Under the pieces are notes generated by a model. It did no database searches and was not told the origin of the DNA. It was given only the letters and a program-made list of their open reading frames with translations. A stretch of 37,168 nt of DNA, from contig CANJSR010000004.1 of assembly GCA_947476855.1 (NCBI GenBank), forward strand, positions 1-37,168. The letters are read 5' to 3'. This DNA is from Acetobacteraceae bacterium (GTDB taxonomy: Bacteria; Pseudomonadota; Alphaproteobacteria; Acetobacterales; Acetobacteraceae). Made by a program: the position numbers and the translations under genes. Positions 8,901 to 14,541 of this stretch are shown piece after piece (positions within the stretch are counted from its first letter, which is position 1; each line of letters opens with the position of its first letter).

Positions 8901-10135
8901 CCGTGCTGTCGGCGACCGGCGGCATCACAGGCGGCCTGTCGGGCGTCGGCTCCCCCGTGTTCGGCTTTGGCGTCGCGCGCTCGGGCAATCAGATGCTGCT
9001 GTCGGCCACGTCGGCCAACTTCGCGCCGGCCTCGTTCGGCCTGTCGCAGAGCCGGCGGGAAGTCGCGAGCCATCTGCAAAGCATCTGGGACGCCGGCGGG
9101 ACACCCGCGCTGGGCAGTCTGTTCGGGCTGCTGGGCGCCGCCGCCAACGCGGGTCCGGCCACCTACTCGGCACAGTTGCGGCAACTTTCTCCGGACGCCA
9201 GCGTGGCGCCCGGCGCGCGCGGACTGGCCGGATCGACCGCGTTCGCCAGCAATGCCTTGAGCTGTCCGAAATTCGCGGACACCACCGCGATGCTGACCGA
9301 GGGGCGCTGCGCCTGGATGCGCGTCACCGGCCGCACCAGCACGCAGGACAGCGGCAACGGCATCACCAACTACAACCTGAATGCCGTGACCTGGCAGATC
9401 GGCGGTCAGACGGAGCTCGCCCCGGGATGGCTGATCGGCGGATCGCTCGCCTATGAGAGCAGCCGGCTGGGCACCTCCGACAGCCTGGTATCAGGCAATG
9501 GCCAGGCCGGCTATGGCGCCGTCACGTTGAAATACCAGACGGGGCCTTGGCTGTTCTCGTCCGCCGCGTTCGGCGGCGCCGGTGAATTCAGCCTGAGCCG
9601 GACGATCACGCTGCCGGGCTTCGCCTCGGTGGCGAAGGGCAGTCCCGGCACCGCGAACATGGGCATGCTGTTCCGCGCGACCTATACGATCGGAGAGGAG
9701 GATTTCTACCTCCGCCCCAGCCTCACGCTCAGCGCGGTGAACGTGCGCACCGGGGCCTACCGGGAGAACGGCGGCGGCGTGCTGAACCTGCGGGTGGACG
9801 CGGCGTCGCAGACCACGCTGATCGCCACTCCGATGCTGGAACTGGGCGGCCGGGTGCCGCTGTCGGAGGATCTGCTGCTGCGGCCCTTCGTGACGGTGGG
9901 CGTGTCGCTGCTGAGCAACGATTCCTGGCGGCAATCCGGTGCCCTGATCAGCGCGCCGAACGGCGCCGGGGCGTTCTCCACCACCGTGCCGATGGACCAG
10001 GCGGTGGGTCGGGTCGGCGTCGGGGCACAGCTCTACACGAGCCGGAACATCGATTTCCGCCTGCAATATGATGGGGAGTTCTCCCGCACCGTGACATCCC
10101 ACGCGGGCTCGCTGGTGATTTCGATGCCGTTCTGA
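2915..10135 (+). CDS. Giant glycine-rich autotransporter adhesin (type Va)
   Basis: About 2406 residues. A long N-terminal signal peptide (RTVAQIILAVSLPAGAAVAQ, cleavage probably after AVAQ) directs Sec export. The passenger, to about residue 2000, is a Gly/Ser/Thr-rich beta-helix. From roughly residue 640 to 1830 it carries some 18 copies of a motif of the form xxAxGILAQSIGGGGGNGG. The last 280 residues, from CAWMRVTGRTSTQDSG onward, alternate like an autotransporter beta-barrel and end in VISMPF with the terminal Phe expected for outer-membrane insertion. The role is probably adhesion, aggregation or surface coating; no protease triad or other catalytic motif was seen. The start is uncertain. 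ATG 2915 is chosen, but TTG 2909 is in frame and lies 7 bases after AGGGA, a better spacing. The gene stands alone. Confidence 0.88.
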   Translation: MSLYLGRSFSPGSRVIRTVAQIILAVSLPAGAAVAQSCDSSPCTIAPANYGSPALISAIPSGGSLILTNQAQFSVVYVDGGYSFVLSPYSSGAAGASSSSSDGGAGQSTGSLTITNQGELGIMVNTPVPAGTVGLGLWSQTTGGQGGNYTNTDSSGLGSDVATHNAGAGGAAGAVSVTNSVFIGLSPALLGGGIGLAAAALGGAGGNVSTDGSQPTDPDTGLPNYDGNPGNGGNGGNAGAVTVTNSGTIQIGTPIARISGGFTAPAPEFAVEYIFPYVGFRGISATSVGGAAGTGAGTQGTQCDSSGAACGGGATGGSGGDVTVVNTGGVGIAWSWGKDPTSTPLPEYVGFGIIAATAGRDGTRTLSTDYNGGSGGSAGKASITLNQGGNVAVSVTATGPAFNSNHPLELPPLTGVGVAAFSFGGNGAQPYGASHPIGDNPIIAGGSGGSAGEAIISINGASVSVQGDQVAGAFSHSVGGQGGSGNFGTSGNFDYTLRGGSDANGGAGGASGVANIGIDAGSISTSGRFAPAAIVISTGGAGGVGANYFDNTGGDGGNGGPGGAAGNLLASWYQATVSTAGQGSPALIAITQGGNGGHGGDRPNGGSGDAGGGGNAGAGGAVTVQLQQSTLTTTQSDSPGVIAKSIGGQGGTGGTANSDAGASPRDGGTGGASGLITVTIDSASSITTAGDSSPAVIAASASGSGGNGTSDSNIISSHSGAGGAGGTVGPLVMTDGQWTGTAIQVTNDGRLTTAGAASISIIAQAVSGGGGSGGTVGGIVTGGGSGASAGAIGDVVITQTGTISTGGQSAHGILAQSIGGGGGNGGALSFANSGIGGSSGLASAGGTVTVTNTGSISTAGGNAIGVVAQSIGGGGGNGGDAEGLFSIGGQGGAGGNGGAVSFTQTNGVIQTSGQQSHGLVVQSLGGGGGNGGSATTVSVGASLAIGGTGGTAGDGGTTSVSLSGGSILAQGSKASGLVAQSVGGGGGTGGAAYSSVVSALFSAGVSLGGDAGAAGNGGQVTVDLSNVSIVSGQSQELVAPSFTATNRLPVDAFGIVAQSIGGGGGVGGSASANALAVAIPIPETNTNYGFSVAYAIGGTGGAGGSHTNATNVAVSLHGGTTVFTYGLGSHGVMAQSIGGGGGEGGDSSALAATIAYGRAATAAGADAQGTAISAAVGGDGGAGGSGGPVQVNLGDANGNQASVTTLGDFANGLLAQSVGGGGGNGGLGASTSVFFGGTQTVTASVAVGGKGTSGGDGGTVQVGIAAPGLINTYGDGANAVVAQSIGGGGGTSQGSTINLGLSYQFGLPDDPKGRLKTVQPTGTLTANIGSTGGAGGSGQAVTVTMAGTIATQGGDASGILAQSIGSGGGLGGGAGGQASADNPISAVSKLRTFGNNVIFKNVPATGSLSMNLGSDGVGTAGSGGPVSVTHSGSITTLGDWSTGIFAQSVGGGGGRGGVAMGSGVGPARIALSAGTINGGSGGTVTITLQGGNITTGEAGGSLIIPLGYAGFGIVGQSVGGGGGLVADNSDAANGTVLAPDGVTVQGSSINLGSLLTSGNAQRGNGGPVTLTGNGSIQTYGDGAHAVVLQSVGGGGGIGGTGTARFQTSQLGTGTVAVSVGGGAQTSGNGGDVTLNALLDIRTEGNNAYGVLAQSIGGGGGLGFIQQGVPASYVLGARTATQSNGGVVSLTLADGSTITTSGAGSAGILAQSVGGGGGIAGYGVGATTLQRATAANGPNVESYGFGETVNITTGNSTIITNGASAHGIVAQSVGGGGGIIASSDGTAVFAGVTGAGVFGSGGAVTVTQSGTIIATGLNATGILAQSVGSSGGGKVTIGVAGSVTGGTGQGYGIWVDGGTSQNALTVSDSGFVSALSGNGVNYSGGYGLAVTNNGVIEGDINGATAAQVMLANNGRWSPNLSSTATVVNNGRIVLGAAGGFRSPTIVGNFTQSATGTIVVNADFNTARSDRLAVQGDVVLAGSITPIATSILPNISLPVLSATGGITGGLSGVGSPVFGFGVARSGNQMLLSATSANFAPASFGLSQSRREVASHLQSIWDAGGTPALGSLFGLLGAAANAGPATYSAQLRQLSPDASVAPGARGLAGSTAFASNALSCPKFADTTAMLTEGRCAWMRVTGRTSTQDSGNGITNYNLNAVTWQIGGQTELAPGWLIGGSLAYESSRLGTSDSLVSGNGQAGYGAVTLKYQTGPWLFSSAAFGGAGEFSLSRTITLPGFASVAKGSPGTANMGMLFRATYTIGEEDFYLRPSLTLSAVNVRTGAYRENGGGVLNLRVDAASQTTLIATPMLELGGRVPLSEDLLLRPFVTVGVSLLSNDSWRQSGALISAPNGAGAFSTTVPMDQAVGRVGVGAQLYTSRNIDFRLQYDGEFSRTVTSHAGSLVISMPF
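4832..8407 (+). repeat. GILAQSIGGGGGNGG repeat array in autotransporter passenger
   Basis: About 18 recognisable copies of a 15-20-residue motif with core (I/V)(L/V/A)AQS(I/V)GGGGGxGG recur at irregular intervals, mostly 80-120 residues apart. The first, degenerate copy is IAKSIGGQGGTGG near 4832; the last is ILAQSVGSSGGGK near 8371-8407. Between copies come VTVTNxGxI-type strands. At DNA level the repeats share runs such as ggcggcggcggcaatggc, which makes the gene prone to slippage, recombination and assembly error. The regular core with variable intervening loops fits a right-handed beta-helix whose turns are capped by the poly-Gly segments; that structural reading is inference. Confidence 0.85.
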
Positions 10136-10146
10136 GGGGGATGTTC

Positions 10147-10192
10147 GGCCGCCGGCGGATCGGGCTTCTCCGTTCAAGGCCGAGCGGCGGCC
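10147..10192. terminator. Inverted repeat after the autotransporter gene
   Basis: GGCCGCCG (10147-10154) and CGGCGGCC (10185-10192) are perfect 8-bp inverted arms with a 30-base loop, starting 12 bases after the autotransporter stop. There is no T-tract. It could be a weak or factor-assisted terminator between this gene and the next one on the same strand. GC-rich genomes produce such repeats by chance, so support is limited. Confidence 0.3.
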
Positions 10193-10255
10193 TGGACGCC
10201 GGTCCGGCGCGCGGTGATGCTGGGTGACGGCAACGGCGACGCGGGGGTGGCGACC

Positions 10256-11044
10256 ATGACACAGAAAGACAACTGGGGCTGGCAGGCCCGCATCGGCATG
10301 TTCATCGTCTCCAGCGAAGCGGTCCCCGAGGCCGAGTGGTGGGCGATGCTTCCCCCGAACGTTTCGGTCCATGCCGCCCGCGTCACCGCCCGCGCGCCCT
10401 GGGCACGCTGGCGCGACGACCGCGCGGGCGTTGAGCTGGAGGACGACCTCGCCCGCGGCTGCCGACAATTCGCCACCATGCGCCTTTCGGCCGTGGTCGT
10501 GGGCCACAGCTCGAGCAGCATCCTGGGCGGCAAGGGGTGGGACGAGGCGGTGGTGGCGCACCTCTCCGCCCTGCTGGGCGAGGGCACGCGCGTCACCACG
10601 AACGGCCTGGACTGCCTGGCCGCGTTGGGTGCGTCGGAGATTCGCCGGCCGTTCCTGGTGCTGCCTCCCTGGTTCACCGACCAGGCCGTGGCGGCGGGCG
10701 TGCGCTACTTCGCCGATCAGGGCGTCACGCTGGCCGGTCATTATCGCTTCGATCCCGGGCGCAAATGGCGCGATGTGCCACCGGGTGACCTCTACGGGCA
10801 GGGCATGGGGTTTGAGCAGGAGATCGAACCGCTCTACGCCCAGATCAAAGCGGCCTGCCCGGCCGAGGCCGACGGCGTGCTGATCGCCGGCACCGGGTTT
10901 CGGTGCGTCGGTATCCTCGATGCGTTGGAGCGGGATTTGCGGCGCCCGGTTGTCTCGGCGAACCAGGCCAGCCTCTGGCGCTGCCTGCGGATGTCTGGCG
11001 TGCATACGCCGATCAGCGGCTACGGCAGCCTGCTTGGCCGCTGA
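10256..11044 (+). CDS. Asp/Glu racemase-fold protein, maleate isomerase/arylmalonate decarboxylase-like, lacking both cysteines
   Basis: A 262-residue protein with the two-domain layout of the maleate isomerase/arylmalonate decarboxylase group. The N-terminal GWQARIGMFIVSSE, the mid-protein EIEPLYAQI and the C-terminal LDALERDLRRPVVSANQASLW all match that group. Family enzymes act by one or two cysteines. The first normally sits in an ACTSGS-like loop, but here the loop reads VGHSSSSILGG with H84. The second normally sits in an SCTNxR-like loop, but here it reads AGTGFRC with G212. The protein may use another mechanism, bind without turnover, or belong to a cysteine-free subfamily. The start at ATG 10256 puts family-like sequence right after it; an in-frame start at 10214 would add 14 unremarkable residues. 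No clear operon partner. Confidence 0.72.
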   Translation: MTQKDNWGWQARIGMFIVSSEAVPEAEWWAMLPPNVSVHAARVTARAPWARWRDDRAGVELEDDLARGCRQFATMRLSAVVVGHSSSSILGGKGWDEAVVAHLSALLGEGTRVTTNGLDCLAALGASEIRRPFLVLPPWFTDQAVAAGVRYFADQGVTLAGHYRFDPGRKWRDVPPGDLYGQGMGFEQEIEPLYAQIKAACPAEADGVLIAGTGFRCVGILDALERDLRRPVVSANQASLWRCLRMSGVHTPISGYGSLLGR

Positions 11045-11083
11045 TCGGCGTGACGTGGCTTGAACGACCGGTCAGCCGATCAG
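11041..11083. terminator. Palindromic terminator-like element shared by convergent genes
   Basis: CTGATCGGC (11041-11049) and GCCGATCAG (11075-11083) are perfect 9-bp inverted arms around a 25-base loop. The element overlaps the stop codons of both convergent genes, the racemase-fold gene and the TauE/SafE gene, whose ends are only 27 bp apart. A bidirectional terminator is the likeliest role. There is no T-tract on either strand, so Rho-independent activity is uncertain. Confidence 0.45.
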
Positions 11084-11860
11084 TCCGATGCTCCGGGTCA
11101 GCATGTAGATCGCCACGACGATGATCAGCCCGGCGAAGACCCGTGTCAGCAAGCCCCGGCGCTTTGCCAGCCGTCCGGCGACGCGGCTGCCCAGCCAACT
11201 GCCCAGTGACCCACCGGCGACGAACAGGGCGGCCAGGCGCCAGTCCACCAGGCCCGCCATCGCATAGGTGCTGGCGGTCGTCAGGCCGAAGGCGGTGACC
11301 GCGACCAGAGATGTTCCGATCGCCTGGACCATCGGCATGCCCGTGGCGAAGATCAGGCCGGGAACGATCAGGAACCCACCCCCGATCCCGAAGAACCCGG
11401 ACAGTCCCCCGACCGCGGCGCCGGCGCCGACCAGCGCCGGGGCGTTGCCGCGGTTCAGGCGCACGATCTGGTCCGTGCCGCCCTCGCTTCGCCGCAGCAT
11501 CAGCACCGCGACCACGACCATCAGCACGGCGAACGCGGACAGAAGCACCTGCCCGTTCACGCCGCGGCCGAGCGCCGATCCGGCAAAGGCGCCGGCGATG
11601 CCGGAGGCGGCAAAGACGGAGGCACAGGGCCACCGCACGCGTCCGGCCTTCGCGTGGCCCATCAGGCTGATGGCGGCATTGGCGGCGACCGCCACCGCGC
11701 TGGTGCCGATGGCGATGTGGGGGGTCGGCACCCCCACCAGGTAGACCAGCAACGGCACCGCGAGGATTGAGCCTCCGCCGCCGATCAGACCCAGCGTGAA
11801 GCCAACCAGGGAACCGGACGCGCCACCGAGCACGATCTGCGTGAGGGTCAGGGTGATCAT
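11072..11860 (-). CDS. TauE/SafE family sulfite/anion exporter
   Basis: A 262-residue integral inner-membrane protein with about eight hydrophobic segments and the two-fold internal repeat of the TauE/SafE family. The glycine-rich repeat signatures are GLIGGGGSILAVPLLVY near the N terminus and GFFGIGGGFLIVPGLIF in the second half. Family members export sulfite, sulfoacetate or related organic and inorganic sulfur anions. The gene starts 7 bp after the rhodanese stop, so it is the last gene of the leftward arsR-rhodanese-tauE operon. This is the arrangement of bigR-type hydrogen-sulfide detoxification operons, where the exporter removes sulfite made by persulfide oxidation. The exact substrate here is inferred from that context. 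Confidence 0.9.
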   Translation of the reverse strand: MITLTLTQIVLGGASGSLVGFTLGLIGGGGSILAVPLLVYLVGVPTPHIAIGTSAVAVAANAAISLMGHAKAGRVRWPCASVFAASGIAGAFAGSALGRGVNGQVLLSAFAVLMVVVAVLMLRRSEGGTDQIVRLNRGNAPALVGAGAAVGGLSGFFGIGGGFLIVPGLIFATGMPMVQAIGTSLVAVTAFGLTTASTYAMAGLVDWRLAALFVAGGSLGSWLGSRVAGRLAKRRGLLTRVFAGLIIVVAIYMLTRSIGLIG

Positions 11861-11867
11861 GGCGGCG

Positions 11868-12401
11868 TCAGGCGGCTCTGGCGGCGGCGGGTCTGTTCCA
11901 GGGCATCATGCGCAGCAGGCTGGCCAGTCCGCAGGTGCCGGTCGCCCCGGCGAAGACCAGGCCGGCGCCGACGAACCCGGACAGGGCGTAGAACAGCGGA
12001 GAGACCGCCATGCCCAGGATCACGCCCAGCACCACCATCGAGCCGGCGGCGATCTGCACCTGGCGCATCAGTTCCAAGGGCTGGCGACGGTCCATGGCCA
12101 CCGGCAGGCCCGCCTTCTTCCAGGCATCCAGGCCGCCCTCCACGATGAACGCCTCCCACTCTCCGGCCTTCTCCGCCAGACGAGCGGCGTTGCCGGCGGT
12201 GCGGGCGCCGCTGCGGCAGTGGAACAGCACCGGCTGGCCCTGGGCGACGTTCAGTTCGACTTCCCGCAACTGCGACAGCGGCAGGCTGTGGGCGCCGGGA
12301 ATGCGCTCCCTCGCGTGCTCGTCTGGCTCCCGCACATCGACCAGGGTCGCGCCTTCATGCAGCAGCCGAGAGGCTTCCTGTGCTGAAATTGTCTTCAACA
12401 T
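11868..12401 (-). CDS. Rhodanese-DUF2892 membrane fusion (YgaP-like sulfurtransferase)
   Basis: A 177-residue protein. Residues 1-105 are a rhodanese domain with active-site Cys62 in FHCRSGART, VDVREPDEHA upstream of it and VEGGLDAWKKAGLP after it. Residues about 112-160 form a DUF2892 membrane hairpin (GSMVVLGVILGMAVSPLFY and GFVGAGLVFAGATGTCG). The order matches E. coli YgaP, a membrane-bound rhodanese that carries persulfide sulfur on its active-site cysteine. The start codon overlaps the last 7 bases of the upstream arsR-type gene and is preceded by AAAGGAA, so the genes are cotranscribed and probably translationally coupled. Its job here is likely transfer of sulfane sulfur, for example to glutathione or sulfite, at the inner face of the membrane. 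Confidence 0.92.
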   Translation of the reverse strand: MLKTISAQEASRLLHEGATLVDVREPDEHARERIPGAHSLPLSQLREVELNVAQGQPVLFHCRSGARTAGNAARLAEKAGEWEAFIVEGGLDAWKKAGLPVAMDRRQPLELMRQVQIAAGSMVVLGVILGMAVSPLFYALSGFVGAGLVFAGATGTCGLASLLRMMPWNRPAAARAA

Positions 12402-12724
12402 TGTTCAATTCCTTTGGTGATCGGATTGGGTTCGGGTGGGCAATAGAGGTCCCGCAGAACGTCCAGCAGCGCCGTGACCTTCGGATCGGTCAGCCGGTAG
12501 AAAACGGTCTGCGACGCCTTGCGGGTCGCCACCAGCCCGTCTTCCCGCAGCCTGGCCAGGTGCTGCGACAGCGCGGGCTGGGACAGACCGACGGCCTCGG
12601 CCATGGAGGTCACGGTCATCTCGCCCTCTCCGGCCAGGTGGCACAGCACCAGAAGCCGGTTCTCGTTGCCGAGAAGCGTCAGCATGCGCGCCGCCTCCGC
12701 CGCCTTGCCGCGCAACGTGGCCAT
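12395..12724 (-). CDS. ArsR-family persulfide sensor/repressor (BigR/SqrR-like)
   Basis: A 109-residue winged-helix repressor in the start used here. NENRLLVLCHL and the recognition segment LSQPALSQHLARLREDGLV are typical of ArsR proteins. C28 (LLVLC) and C95 (DLYCPP) are 67 residues apart, almost the spacing of the cysteine pair by which BigR and SqrR sense persulfide; a third cysteine is at the C terminus. It lacks the CxC metal site of arsenite sensors. ATG 12724 is chosen for family length. In-frame GTG codons at 12748 and 12790 exist, but 12790 lies inside the putative operator, and no start has a strong Shine-Dalgarno. It is the first gene of the leftward arm, divergent from the MBL hydrolase, and probably represses both arms until oxidised by persulfide. 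Confidence 0.87.
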   Translation of the reverse strand: MATLRGKAAEAARMLTLLGNENRLLVLCHLAGEGEMTVTSMAEAVGLSQPALSQHLARLREDGLVATRKASQTVFYRLTDPKVTALLDVLRDLYCPPEPNPITKGIEQC

Positions 12725-12769
12725 GTCGGGTCTGTTTTGGGTCGCCACCGTGGGTCTCTGTCCATAAGC

Positions 12770-12805
12770 TTGAACTAAATAAGGTGACACTTATATGAAG
12801 TTCAA
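12770..12805. promoter_or_regulatory. Nested palindromic operator between divergent sulfur operons
   Basis: The inner arms ATAAG (12779-12783) and CTTAT (12790-12794) flank a 6-base spacer. The outer arms TTGAACT (12770-12776) and AGTTCAA (12799-12805) are perfect complements with a centre only one base away from the inner pair. This AT-rich 36-bp element sits in the short spacer between the divergent repressor and MBL-hydrolase genes, where an ArsR-type dimer should bind. Control of both arms by this site is inferred. Confidence 0.65.
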
Positions 12806-12831
12806 CCCCGACCGGGGGACAGGAGACAGAA

Positions 12832-13743
12832 ATGCACGCAACCGAGAACGCGCCCGCCATCCGCGCCTTCTTCGATGAGCCGACGAACACCGTCAGCTAT
12901 CTGATATGGGACCCGGCCACGCGCGACGGAGCCGTGATCGACCCAGTCCTGGACTGGAACAACCGCTCGGGTGAGGCGGACACGCGGTCGGCGGACGAAA
13001 TCCTGCGCGCCGCGGCGGCGGAGCAGGTGACGATCAGATGGGTCCTGGAAACCCATGCCCACGCCGATCACCTGACGGCCGCGCCCTATGTGAAGGCGAA
13101 GACCGGCGCGCCGATCGGCATCGGGGAGCATATCCGAGACGTTCAGCGCATCTTCCGTCCGGTGTTCAACGCACAGGACCTGAAGCCCGATGGCGGTGAT
13201 TTCGACCGCCTGCTGAAGGATGGGGAGCATCTGGCCCTCGGCGGGCTGACGATCGAGGTCCTGCACGTGCCGGGTCATACGCCGGCCGATGTCGCCTACC
13301 GCATCGGGCGGGAGGTCTTCGTGGGCGATACGTTGTTCATGCCGGACTACGGCACGGCCCGCGCCGACTTTCCGGGGGGCGACGCCGTCATGCTGTACCA
13401 GTCGATCCGCCGCCTGCTCGACCTGCCGCCCGACACCCGGTTGTGGATGTGCCACGACTACAAGGCGCCGGGGCGTGACCATTTCGCCTGGGAGACCACG
13501 GTCGCCGAACAGCGGGCGCACAACACGCAGGTCCATGACGGCGTCACCCAGCAGGCCTTCGTGGACTTCCGCAAGGCCCGGGATGCCACCCTCGCCGCGC
13601 CGCTGCTGCTGCTGCCGTCGATCCAGGTCAACATCCGCGCGGGCCGGTTCCCGGATGCCGAGGACAATGGCGTGCGCTACCTCAAGGTGCCGGTGCGGGC
13701 GAAGGGTGGCGTCGCCGCCATGGAACAGGAAACCAAGCCATGA
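12832..13743 (+). CDS. blh: MBL-fold hydrolase, persulfide dioxygenase-like (Blh/ETHE1 type)
   Basis: A 303-residue metallo-beta-lactamase-fold protein. Its metal-binding motif THAHADH holds H75, H77, D79 and H80, with further ligands H149 (VPGHTPAD), D166 (VGDTLF) and H208 (MCHDYK). ETHE1-type enzymes use a mononuclear iron held by two His and one Asp to oxidise glutathione persulfide to sulfite and glutathione. The Blh proteins of bigR operons belong to this group. The gene starts six bases after AGGAG (12821-12825) and is divergent from the BigR-like repressor. It overlaps trxC by four bases. With the rhodanese and TauE exporter it makes a full sulfide-detoxification set. The dioxygenase reaction is inferred from family and neighbours. 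Confidence 0.9.
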   Translation: MHATENAPAIRAFFDEPTNTVSYLIWDPATRDGAVIDPVLDWNNRSGEADTRSADEILRAAAAEQVTIRWVLETHAHADHLTAAPYVKAKTGAPIGIGEHIRDVQRIFRPVFNAQDLKPDGGDFDRLLKDGEHLALGGLTIEVLHVPGHTPADVAYRIGREVFVGDTLFMPDYGTARADFPGGDAVMLYQSIRRLLDLPPDTRLWMCHDYKAPGRDHFAWETTVAEQRAHNTQVHDGVTQQAFVDFRKARDATLAAPLLLLPSIQVNIRAGRFPDAEDNGVRYLKVPVRAKGGVAAMEQETKP

Positions 13744-14174
13744 ACGAGACGACGCAGATCGTGTGCCCACGGTGCGACGGCATCAACCGCCTGCCGACCG
13801 CGCGTCTGGCGGACGGACCGCGCTGCGGCCATTGCAAGGCACCCCTCTTTACCGGAGAGCCGGTGGCCGTGTCCGCGGCCGGCTTTCTGCGGCAACGCCA
13901 GCACAGCGGCATCCCGGTGCTGGTGGATTTCTGGGCCTCATGGTGCGGCCCGTGCCGGACCATGGCGCCCGCCTTCGCGGCCGCCGCCGCCACGTTGGAA
14001 CCGCGGGTGCGCCTGTTGAAACTGTCCACCGAGGAAGCACCGGAGATCGCGCGGGACCTGCGGATCGAGAGCATTCCGACCCTCGCCCTGTTCTCTGGCG
14101 GGGCGGAGAAGGCGCGGCGGAGCGGCGTTCTCTCCTCCCACCAGATCGTGGCCTGGGTGCGGCAGGCTGCCTGA
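13740..14174 (+). CDS. trxC: Thioredoxin 2
   Basis: The 144-residue protein has the two parts of TrxC. An N-terminal zinc ribbon uses C9, C12, C29 and C32 (VCPRCDG and RCGHCK), and a thioredoxin domain follows with active site WCGPC at C69 and C72 and the cis-proline in IESIPTLALF. TrxC is a cytosolic disulfide reductase whose zinc ribbon makes it sensitive to oxidative conditions. Its start overlaps the MBL hydrolase stop by four bases (ATGA), so the two are made together. In this setting it could reduce persulfidated proteins or recycle the rhodanese and hydrolase. That role is inference; the identity is clear. Confidence 0.95.
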   Translation: MNETTQIVCPRCDGINRLPTARLADGPRCGHCKAPLFTGEPVAVSAAGFLRQRQHSGIPVLVDFWASWCGPCRTMAPAFAAAAATLEPRVRLLKLSTEEAPEIARDLRIESIPTLALFSGGAEKARRSGVLSSHQIVAWVRQAA

Positions 14175-14190
14175 GCTGAGATGAAACCGC

Positions 14191-14207
14191 CGCCGGGACG
14201 ACCGGCG
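14191..14207. terminator. Short GC hairpin downstream of trxC
   Basis: CGCCGG (14191-14196), a 5-base loop and CCGGCG (14202-14207) form a perfect 6-bp stem 17 bases after the trxC stop. It is not followed by T residues. It may attenuate or end the blh-trxC transcript before the FNR-like promoter region of the next genes. Confidence 0.35.
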
Positions 14208-14224
14208 ACGGTGATCCCCGTCCG

Positions 14225-14238
14225 TTGAGGTGCATCAA
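14225..14238. promoter_or_regulatory. FNR/FixK-like box upstream of DUF2892-exporter genes
   Basis: TTGAG-GTGC-ATCAA differs by one base from the FNR/Anr/FixK consensus TTGAT-N4-ATCAA. Its centre is 73 bases before the DUF2892 start codon. A class II promoter would start near 14273, where the -10 position holds the weak hexamer TAGACG (14261-14266). It lies in the 130-bp gap that separates blh-trxC from the DUF2892 and exporter genes, so those genes may have their own oxygen-responsive promoter. Confidence 0.5.
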
Positions 14239-14304
14239 TGCCGTCGGAGCCGCGTGCCGCTAGACGACCGTCACTAAGCCGTTCACCAAGGGTAGGATCA
14301 GAAA

Positions 14305-14508
14305 ATGTTCAAAACCAATGTCGGCGGCTGGGACAAGATACTTCGCATCGTGGTCGGCGTCGGGCTGCTCGGGCTTGGCGCTTTCGGCCCGATCGGCTGG
14401 TGGGGCCTGGTCGGCCTCGTGCCACTGCTGACGGGCCTGATGGGAACCTGTCCGCTCTACTCGATCGTCGGCATGAACACCTGCCCGCGCGGGACGACCG
14501 CGACGTGA
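14305..14508 (+). CDS. DUF2892 family small membrane protein
   Basis: A 67-residue protein matching DUF2892, the same domain that is fused to the rhodanese in the opposite arm. It opens with FKTNVGGWDKILRIVVG, has two hydrophobic segments (about residues 12-30 and 32-48), and ends with the paired-cysteine motif GTCPLYSIVGMNTC (C49 and C60). Proteins of this family are often found with rhodaneses and in sulfur-stress operons; their molecular role is not established. The ATG follows AGGA (14294-14297) with good spacing. It comes 130 bp after trxC and 33 bp before the adaptor gene, so it probably belongs to the exporter transcript. Confidence 0.87.
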   Translation: MFKTNVGGWDKILRIVVGVGLLGLGAFGPIGWWGLVGLVPLLTGLMGTCPLYSIVGMNTCPRGTTAT

Positions 14509-14541
14509 GCCGCCAACGCCCGGGACCGGGGTAGTCAACGC

